A stretch of 36,839 bases of DNA from contig JACPAJ010000062.1 of assembly GCA_016180865.1 (NCBI GenBank), positions 1 through 36,839 of the forward strand. The letters run 5' to 3'. The notes beneath the pieces are model-generated. The model was not told where the DNA came from and searched no databases. It saw only the letters and a program-made list of their open reading frames with translations. Source of the stretch: Deltaproteobacteria bacterium (GTDB taxonomy: Bacteria; UBA10199; GCA-002796325; 1-14-0-20-49-13). Below are positions 32,001 to 36,839 of the stretch, piece by piece. Position 1 is the first letter of the stretch; each line of letters begins with the position of its first letter. Made by a program: the position numbers and the translations under genes.

Positions 32001-32753
32001 TTCACTCAATTCTATTAAGATATCTCTGATTCCGTCAAGTTCAAGGAGCAGGCGCTGCCTTTGCATTTGCTGAAGAAATATTTTTTGGGTAATTGTAACT
32101 TTTATTGACGGCTGAGGAGCCTGTTCGCCGCTCCATTTGGCTTGCAAAATAGCGTCCCAGATATTGCTTCTTATTTGCTCGCGGCCAATGCCATAATCTC
32201 CGTCCACTTCTAAAAAAATATGATATATTTGTTCGATCGTCAGATTATATTTCTGCATCATCGCAACTACAGCATTTGCTGAAATTTCAGTCATTGCCCT
32301 ATCGCGCGCCTGAAGCGAAGAGTGATTAGGATCCTGATGGTATAAAAAGCCAAAAGCATATTTTATCGCTTTGGGGCCGGTAACATCGTGCCAGTTTTTT
32401 TGAACAACCTCGACTGCATCTGGCAAGCTTCTGCCGTAAAATTTTTCATATGTTCGGGATTCTTCTTTTGAAGGCGCTTTATTGAATAGGCGCCTTAGCC
32501 TGCTTTCGCCGGCATCCAGCGTTTTGCTTGCAAGCCTTTTGGTAAGCTGGCCGGCTAAAAGTTCGGCTGCCGATGTGGCTAATTTGATAACGAACAAAGT
32601 CAGGCCTCCGGCATGAAGGTATTTTTTCTCATCAAGAACATATTTATCTGCGGGGGGGGAGTCTAAACAGACATTTTCCTGATACGAAAGCAACAGCTCA
32701 CCGTCGATGTTTCTTTCGACCTGATTTGCTGACGAGGGCGTAACATTAACCAT
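29025..32753 (-). CDS. Unknown large protein (~1240 aa)
   Basis: I do not recognise this protein. It has no N-terminal signal peptide. Residues about 1-300 are helical and charged. Residues about 360-500 alternate short strands (IIIIVTEPSGNKIKYGFRL, GVGKPHPISPF-like turns) and suggest a small beta domain. Residues about 600-760 are Lys/Glu/Ala-rich helices reminiscent of TPR or HEAT solenoids. Residues about 820-1090 are Gly/Ala-rich with weakly hydrophobic patches (SAMLGSAIFLGAGG, GNIGISGLMY) and could insert into membranes as helical hairpins. I begin at the ATG at 32753, which has GGAGGG before it; an in-frame TTG lies four codons upstream. It is one of three large unassigned proteins in the window and may be part of a cell-envelope or contact system, which is speculative. 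Confidence 0.7.
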   Translation of the reverse strand: MVNVTPSSANQVERNIDGELLLSYQENVCLDSPPADKYVLDEKKYLHAGGLTLFVIKLATSAAELLAGQLTKRLASKTLDAGESRLRRLFNKAPSKEESRTYEKFYGRSLPDAVEVVQKNWHDVTGPKAIKYAFGFLYHQDPNHSSLQARDRAMTEISANAVVAMMQKYNLTIEQIYHIFLEVDGDYGIGREQIRSNIWDAILQAKWSGEQAPQPSIKVTITQKIFLQQMQRQRLLLELDGIRDILIELSEAVKSAPSRNAPEEVVIDGYEIALGQPVTEKAIGRFALAKKMADMAERIAAGTALAKEDESFLMRLLNKNPALQKRLDDMSHKTEESIRGTNLAMQMIEEAELGENRWFARVLDEINGMQGSAEIIIIVTEPSGNKIKYGFRLNPSGFGIGERMELHVVGKPHPISPFSFGAVDVLDVTSDGMFASWSTGIGIKDGHSLAFPVTTDEIEHLRSLSKDFRSDDVLKNSTEAEAFFRFFNRFQSIARMVFGDEFMFEDGSPETSIKKLSEILAKRNWSIALEQNLDALAVEFNNPGALAARLGIADSAEVDLFIEATLDAQLKFLGASFTKRFSKTNQPQFKKLLAELKTAIVAGYSIDVNRALANIKALASRQIGKKAADVTLSLDLYEELEAWLEVRDGAQLKEYIKSNMPQRLREVIIARGVGASKPPSLEEARSYAAAEPLKAIREYDRIMAEPSIPIEVKILAQAEKAALAAGPKVLQRQRARRAKAWIEWMRARGETIPPEAEAILKKLPSLNGPKKKRTAIPAEAELNAAANFTPVEDARPEAIQYAEKGAKAFRDIGGSAMLGSAIFLGAGGVTKMIFGEPETELEAILQGYDTIGIATGAEAGVASVREWFPSRRIAPSFRAPVPMAAPLSFLDFAGNIGISGLMYRGVYKASDFIEVGKFIGDKIGPYDTNEVVGLIGTGAAFGSAREVLARVAPNLALDIARNSAASLVAKETGGAILYASRLGPSAVYGLKLLKNTTGAALIFDVGSIGIGEAAGLYDSAEASNMVSECRNSFALSFLMPGIYGLECRLLGGNDIDIVSSMVSKRKNREDDLALMADAAGETLKRFAAYLYNVITRDELPPFSDDIIRELFKDPTLSGKFQVWEANQHNFLRNDRDASWLFKTDAVDQGKVKDPAAVIFWLEPFLLKTVANLKDAIGENMATRRMFGWNADNLEKAIKTLETYEQEIKSVSAIYQTKQPSGFWPTKFSAHNPKIVRLEGKTE

Positions 32754-33118
32754 ATCACCCTCCAAAAAAACTTCTTTCAGGTACGACGGAGCAGATTAAA
32801 AGCTGTACTGAATAATCAAAGACACAATAGAATTCAAATTTGAGAAAGATTATATCTTTTTGGAAACCTATAGGCAAGTGTATTTTTATGTAATAAATGA
32901 ATAAAATAGATGTTTAGGATAACCAGCTGATTTTATTAAATAAATAATCTATAAAAAGTCAATAAAAAGTCATTGCGAGAAGCCATTGATGCCTGCTAAG
33001 TGTCGGACACTTAACAGCGTTTTTCCTCAATAAGTGTCCGACACTTAGCAAGTGTTCACATAATATATTATGTTGCCAGATGATTGCAATTTGCGTAAGT
33101 TGCTATTTAATGGAAATC
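32754..33118. other. Intergenic stretch with a palindromic repeat
   Basis: A 365-base, AT-rich gap between the divergent large unknown gene and the SDR gene. It holds no credible reading frame. Visible features are an isolated GTCATTGCGAG (32969-32979) matching the folC element, the 20-bp inverted repeat at 32994-33050, and ACATAATATATTATGT, a palindrome about 50 bases before the SDR start that could hold its promoter. Confidence 0.7.
32994..33050. repeat. Perfect 20-bp inverted repeat, each arm itself palindromic
   Basis: The left arm (32994-33013) and the right arm (33031-33050) are exact reverse complements around a 17-base loop. Each arm contains AAGTGTC-N-GACACTT, which is palindromic in itself. 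The transcript would fold into a long hairpin. It could be a REP-like element or a bidirectional terminator between divergent units, although no T run follows. Confidence 0.8.
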
Positions 33119-33868
33119 ATGAGTGGAAGAAAAGTTTTTATAACCGGCGGAGCGAAAAGGCTTGGAAGAGAAATTGCGTTAGCCTTTGCAAATAATGGAG
33201 CTGCGGTAGTAATTCATTATAATAAATCCAAGCAGGAGGCCGGGAAGCTTGTCGAAGAAATAGCAAGCAAAGGCAATAAAGCATGTGCTGTCAAAGCAGA
33301 CGTAAGAGTTATAAGCCAAATTGAAAATGCTGTAAATAAAGGGGCAAAGTTTCTTGGAGGGTTGGACATTCTAATCAACAATGCCGCAATTTTTTATAAA
33401 ACGCCGCTTGCCGAAACGTCTGAACCTCAATGGGATGATTTCTTGGACATTAACTGCAGAGCGCCGTTCTTTTTTGCAAAGTTCGCGGCGCCTTTTTTGA
33501 AAAAATCAGGCCATGGGAGGATTATAAATATTGCCGATACCTACGGCTTTTCGCCGGCGGCCTCTTATGTGCCGTATGGCATTTCAAAGGCCGGTGTTAT
33601 AGCTTTGACAAAGGGGCTTGCAAAAGAGCTGGCGCCGGCTGTGTTAGTGAATTGCGTATGTCCGGGGGTTGTCCGATTTCCGATTTCCGACTTCCGACCT
33701 CAGAAGTCAGAAGTCAGAGATCAGAGGTCAGAACAGATGGCACTAGGTGCAACCCTGCTTAAAAAGGAGGTAGAGGTGCAGGATGTGGTTGATGCCGTCT
33801 TGTTTCTTGTAAGGAATAATAGCATTACAGGACAAGCGGTGTCTGTGGATGGAGGGAAAAATGTATAA
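33119..33868 (+). CDS. Pteridine-reductase-like short-chain dehydrogenase
   Basis: A classical SDR of about 249 aa. The NAD(P)-binding loop is TGGAKRLGR, the structural motif is DILINNAAIF, and the catalytic pair is Y153 and K157 in YVPYGISKAG. The usual Ser is replaced by D140 (INIADTYG), as in PTR1/FolM-type pteridine reductases, which reduce dihydropterins or dihydrofolate with NADPH. Residues about 186-206 come from an in-frame heptamer palindrome in the substrate loop after PGVVRFP, where SDRs tolerate length changes. I start at the ATG at 33119; ATGs at 33110 and 33080 are in frame. It overlaps the ribosome site of the QueD-like gene, suggesting coupled synthesis. Confidence 0.87.
   Translation: MSGRKVFITGGAKRLGREIALAFANNGAAVVIHYNKSKQEAGKLVEEIASKGNKACAVKADVRVISQIENAVNKGAKFLGGLDILINNAAIFYKTPLAETSEPQWDDFLDINCRAPFFFAKFAAPFLKKSGHGRIINIADTYGFSPAASYVPYGISKAGVIALTKGLAKELAPAVLVNCVCPGVVRFPISDFRPQKSEVRDQRSEQMALGATLLKKEVEVQDVVDAVLFLVRNNSITGQAVSVDGGKNV
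33672..33734. repeat. Heptamer-tandem palindrome inserted in frame in the SDR gene
   Basis: It is exactly nine 7-base units: four of TCCGAYY type (33672-33699), then five of TCAGARR type (33700-33734). The second set is near the reverse complement of the first, so the RNA can form a hairpin. The 63-base length equals 21 codons and adds a charged loop (ISDFRPQKSEVRDQRS) to the protein. Confidence 0.85.
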
Positions 33869-34262
33869 TATAACAAAAACGTTCACGCTTTGTTACGGGC
33901 ACAGGCTTTATAAAGATCCGGGAAAATGCGGGCATCTGCACGGACACACAGGACGCGCGGAAATCACGCTTTCAGGGAATGCGCTGGACAATTTAGGAAT
34001 GCTGAAAAATTTCGACGCCTTGAAAGAAAGCATAGGGCAATGGATTGATCAAAATCTTGACCATCATATGCTTTTGAATAAATCCGATCCTTTGGCAAAA
34101 ATCTTAAATGAAGCCGGGGAAAAACTTTATCTTCTGGACTCGAATCCTACCGCAGAAAATCTTGCTCAAATAATATTCAACAACGCCAAAAAGAGCGGTC
34201 TTCCGGTGAAATCCGTCACTTTCTGGGAATCTCCCACCGCAAACGCTATTTATTCGGAATAA
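33861..34262 (+). CDS. queD: 6-carboxytetrahydropterin synthase (QueD/PTPS family)
   Basis: A 133-aa T-fold enzyme. Zinc ligands are H14 (CYGHRL) and H27/H29 (CGHLHGHTG). The nucleophilic Cys C23 sits just before HLHGH, as in QueD and PTPS-I. The LDHHML segment supplies the Asp/His relay, and the Glu in WESPTANAIY binds the pterin. QueD makes 6-carboxytetrahydropterin from dihydroneopterin triphosphate for queuosine; PTPS makes pyruvoyl-tetrahydropterin. The start ATG at 33861 has GGAGGG a few bases upstream. It overlaps the SDR stop by eight bases. The pairing with a pteridine-reductase-like SDR points to a pterin-related function; no other queuosine genes are seen here. Confidence 0.85.
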   Translation: MYNITKTFTLCYGHRLYKDPGKCGHLHGHTGRAEITLSGNALDNLGMLKNFDALKESIGQWIDQNLDHHMLLNKSDPLAKILNEAGEKLYLLDSNPTAENLAQIIFNNAKKSGLPVKSVTFWESPTANAIYSE

Positions 34263-34281
34263 AACCCGCATCATTTTTTAC

Positions 34282-34307
34282 GCAACTTTTTTACAAATTA
34301 GCCGATA
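34282..34307 (+). promoter_or_regulatory. Two-box promoter-like motif, copy 4 (GCAACT-N13-GCCGATA)
   Basis: GCAACT (34282-34287) and GCCGATA (34301-34307) are 13 bases apart and end only 10 bases before the VWA gene ATG. If this is a promoter, the message would have almost no leader, or the true start is further in. Confidence 0.5.
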
Positions 34308-34317
34308 GATAGATTGT

Positions 34318-36839
34318 ATGGCAAAACCTATAAATTTAATGGAAAGATACCTTCTGGAGCAGTACGACAAGACAAGCCAGACCGGTATCGGAGTGGAAGG
34401 CGCGGTGGACCCGCATGAACGGGCGGAATTTTTAAAAAATGATGTGGGCGTCGATCCCGCAGCTTTTTTAAAACTGCTTGGAAGCGATCCAAAAGACGCC
34501 AAAGTATCATTTGTTAACTCAACCTTTGAAGGCTGGAGATTCAAAGCAATTGCCAAGGCCCCTTATCTATCCGACCTGCAGCTGGAACAGTTTAAAGCGG
34601 TGCTTCTTGGCATCGATTCAACGGAGGCAAAGGCGAATTCATCGAATGGTATAGTTATGAATATAGGCGATGATAAAGCTTCCAGCCAGTTCAATAGCAA
34701 AGCTACCGTAAATGCGGCTAGAATACGCGATATTCCAAGAGAAGGCAGGGCGTTCATGCCGCTGGATCCTTCAAAAGAGGTTATATTCACCATTGATCTC
34801 GATAGTGTGAACGCCTACGATCGCCCGAAAAAGGAAGAAGAGAATTCTTCCATGCTTTCGTTCAGCCGCGTTTATATCGTTCCAAAAGATTATAAGGGAA
34901 AGGTTCCGCCTCTTCCTGAAGAGATGGCTAAATGGCATGAAAATGCTAAAGAGGCCGGATTTTCCGGGCCCGTGGAAGGATATTTTTATGAAATAATCCC
35001 GGGCCAGACAGAGGCAAAATCATCAAAAATCTTTGATAACGGAAGAGGCGATTTCAGTTTTACAATAAAAATGCCTCCGGGCTCATATGAAGTCCATGGC
35101 GTATCCGGAGAATTCAAACAGAAGAACAATCAGGCTGACTTTGATAATTTTATTATTAAAGTGACCGGCCAGAACGCAGTAGCTCAGGCCGAAGTTCTTC
35201 ATGTGCCTATAGCGACAACTTTTGAGGTCGAAGATGCCATGCAAAGGCGGTTTATAGAGCAGGTGACTAGTACGGCCGAAGTGCAGGGCGAAGATGGAAA
35301 CGTTAAGGGAAGAAAGATTGATATAATATTTGCCATTGATAATTCGGTGAGCATGGAACCAGGTGCGGCGCTTGTAAGAAACACTGTCGCAGATATTATC
35401 GGTGCGCTAAAAAGGGGAGGCGCCGAAGCGGTCAGGGTCGGCGTGATTACATTTAATAATCCAGGCAGCATATTTACAGTAATGCCTCTTACAGCGATGG
35501 ATGGAAAAAATCTCGCAAAACTTTATGATGCGATAGGCAATATCCGTTTTGACGGCGGAATAGAACCGGTCTGCGATGCAGCGTTAAAAGCTATATCAGA
35601 GCTTGAAGGCACAAAAGACAGTTCATGTCAGGTGATGGTCGTTACTGATTATGATGGCATTAGGACTGATAATGGCGTCTTGTATGGCGAGGAAGTGGCC
35701 AAAGCAGCCTCCGCCGCAAAAGTTGCAGTCAATCTTCAAGTGATATCCTTTGGATATAGAGGAAGTACTACACAGCCTGTTGAACAAGTTGTGCCGGCTG
35801 AATATATCGCTCTTTTGAACGCGCTGCCGGATCCAAGCGACGAAGCAAAGATCGAAAAAGTAAGAAAATTAGCTTTTGGCGAGGGTATTAGAAACAACAC
35901 ATTTAAAATCACAGCTCGAAAAGCCCTGATATCGGTGGGAACCAAAGATGATATTGACCGCATAGGCAATACGCCGAAAGCAATTGATTCATCCATGGTA
36001 AAACTTCTGATAGATCGAGGCGCTGCAGCACGAGACGTTTTATATAAGGTCGCAAAAGGCAATGTCTATGAAGACAATTCCGCTGAAGCCGCCAAAGCCC
36101 TTATTGCGATAGATGGCGGTGAAGCCGCTCAAAGACTTGGGGAAATATTTCAGGACGAAAAAACCAATCTTCGTATCCGCGGTGAAATTGCATATGTGCT
36201 TGCTTCAAATGGAAATGAGCCGGCCGCCCGGTTTCTTGTAAGTATGACGAAGTCATTCCCTGATAATGTCGATTCTAAAACACTTCAATTATTGATATCC
36301 AGAGGAGCTTCTTCAAAAGATGCGCTTGTCAGTGTTGCGATGAGCAAAGCAAACATTTCTGCCCGCATGGCTGCGGTAGGAGCGCTTGCAGTAATCGACA
36401 AGGAGCTGGCGATTAAAGGAGCCGAGGCGGTATTTTCTTCCACCCCGGCTTCTTCCGAAACTATTGAGTTCATCCTTTCGATTGATAAGGAAAGGGAAAT
36501 CGCGTTTTTAAAAAGAGTTCTTCAGGATACCGCTTTTCCACATGAAGACCGGATTATAATTTCCAAATCGCTTGCTGCCAGAGGCGATGAAGAAGCGATT
36601 GATTATCTCTGCGCTGAGGCGGCGGTAATGACAAATCCGGAAGATGTGCTGAATCTGCTTATTTCCCTGGGGGAAAAAGGATTAGATGCTGTTAGAAAAT
36701 TAGCAATGCATGCGTATGCTTGCCAGACGCGTCTGATTGCTGCAAAGGCATTGATGACGGCTGATAAAGATGTGGCGAAAGCGGCCGTTCAGGACATGGT
36801 GGATAACCCGGAGGGAAGGGAATTTTTTAATAGACCTAA
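34318..36839 (+). CDS. von Willebrand factor A protein with C-terminal helical repeats (3' end beyond window)
   Basis: The frame is open from ATG 34318 to the window end (at least 840 residues) with no stop; the last two bases are the start of an incomplete codon. Residues about 1-330 are unrecognised, with a beta-rich part (GDFSFTIKMPPGSYEVHGVSG). A VWA domain spans about 333-520: the MIDAS motif DNSVSM (D341) is in IIFAIDNSVSM, and the later metal aspartate is in VMVVTDYDG. From about 530 on, repeating helical pairs of ~30 residues (AAKALIAIDGGEAAQRLGEI, LRIRGEIAYVLASNGNEPA, ISRGASSKDALVSVAM) look like HEAT/PBS-type solenoid repeats. No signal peptide is seen. It may mediate protein contacts; the partner is unknown. 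Confidence 0.85.
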   Translation, partial: MAKPINLMERYLLEQYDKTSQTGIGVEGAVDPHERAEFLKNDVGVDPAAFLKLLGSDPKDAKVSFVNSTFEGWRFKAIAKAPYLSDLQLEQFKAVLLGIDSTEAKANSSNGIVMNIGDDKASSQFNSKATVNAARIRDIPREGRAFMPLDPSKEVIFTIDLDSVNAYDRPKKEEENSSMLSFSRVYIVPKDYKGKVPPLPEEMAKWHENAKEAGFSGPVEGYFYEIIPGQTEAKSSKIFDNGRGDFSFTIKMPPGSYEVHGVSGEFKQKNNQADFDNFIIKVTGQNAVAQAEVLHVPIATTFEVEDAMQRRFIEQVTSTAEVQGEDGNVKGRKIDIIFAIDNSVSMEPGAALVRNTVADIIGALKRGGAEAVRVGVITFNNPGSIFTVMPLTAMDGKNLAKLYDAIGNIRFDGGIEPVCDAALKAISELEGTKDSSCQVMVVTDYDGIRTDNGVLYGEEVAKAASAAKVAVNLQVISFGYRGSTTQPVEQVVPAEYIALLNALPDPSDEAKIEKVRKLAFGEGIRNNTFKITARKALISVGTKDDIDRIGNTPKAIDSSMVKLLIDRGAAARDVLYKVAKGNVYEDNSAEAAKALIAIDGGEAAQRLGEIFQDEKTNLRIRGEIAYVLASNGNEPAARFLVSMTKSFPDNVDSKTLQLLISRGASSKDALVSVAMSKANISARMAAVGALAVIDKELAIKGAEAVFSSTPASSETIEFILSIDKEREIAFLKRVLQDTAFPHEDRIIISKSLAARGDEEAIDYLCAEAAVMTNPEDVLNLLISLGEKGLDAVRKLAMHAYACQTRLIAAKALMTADKDVAKAAVQDMVDNPEGREFFNRP

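Noticed and set aside
33672-33734. Possible CRISPR array in the SDR gene
   Set aside because: The units are only 7 bases with no spacers and lie inside one reading frame.

Overview
The window looks like a chromosomal segment of an uncultured Gram-negative bacterium, probably from a deltaproteobacterial-type lineage. The evidence is an outer-membrane porin, a lipobox lipoprotein, Sec signal peptides, a DUF6178-type protein, several large proteins I cannot place, and metabolic genes scattered in small operons. No rRNA, tRNA or CRISPR array was recognised. The taxonomic guess is inference only.

Layout. 1-2420: 3' end of a SpoIIE-type phosphatase, folC (folate) and hemB (heme). 2421-7970, mostly minus strand: an unknown 377-aa protein, a thioredoxin-fold protein, a DUF4832-type lipoprotein, and a B12-binding radical SAM gene broken by an in-frame TAA. 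8045-18334: polA, an FHA protein with a structured leader, purine nucleoside phosphorylase, a hemC-hemD fusion, a secreted acidic protein, an OFA-type MFS transporter, an FmdB zinc ribbon and a frameshifted DUF6178-type gene. 18376-25715: a probable inserted island bounded by a 68-bp exact direct repeat. It carries an NtrC-type regulator, a tiny Lys-rich membrane peptide, a GNAT protein, a YtcJ-like amidohydrolase, a periplasmic binding protein, a hybrid sensor kinase and a lone HisKA fragment. 25739-29045: rubredoxin, a zincin, an M42-type peptidase, cytidine deaminase and a porin. 29025-36839: an unknown ~1240-aa protein, a pteridine-reductase-like SDR, a QueD-like protein and a VWA protein cut by the window end.

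Three observations stand out. (1) Palindromic repeats sit in frame inside genes: two in folC, one in the SDR, and one plus a half copy in the sensor kinase. They add extra peptide without breaking the frame, like Rickettsia palindromic elements. The SDR and kinase copies are built from 7-nt and 8-nt tandem units whose two arms are mutually complementary. (2) The 7.3-kb signalling island split a convergent gene pair while leaving both gene ends intact, although no integrase is present. (3) A two-box motif, GCAACT-N13..15-GCCGATA (one copy GCCGACA), occurs four times, always just ahead of poorly known genes or a structured leader. This suggests a small regulon under an alternative sigma factor.

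How the genes work together: folC, the SDR and the QueD-like gene concern pterins and folate; hemB and hemCD give three consecutive steps from aminolevulinate to uroporphyrinogen III; PNP and cytidine deaminase salvage nucleosides. In the island, ligand capture (binding protein), sensing (kinase), transcription (sigma-54 activator) and two enzymes appear to form one sensing-and-response cassette.
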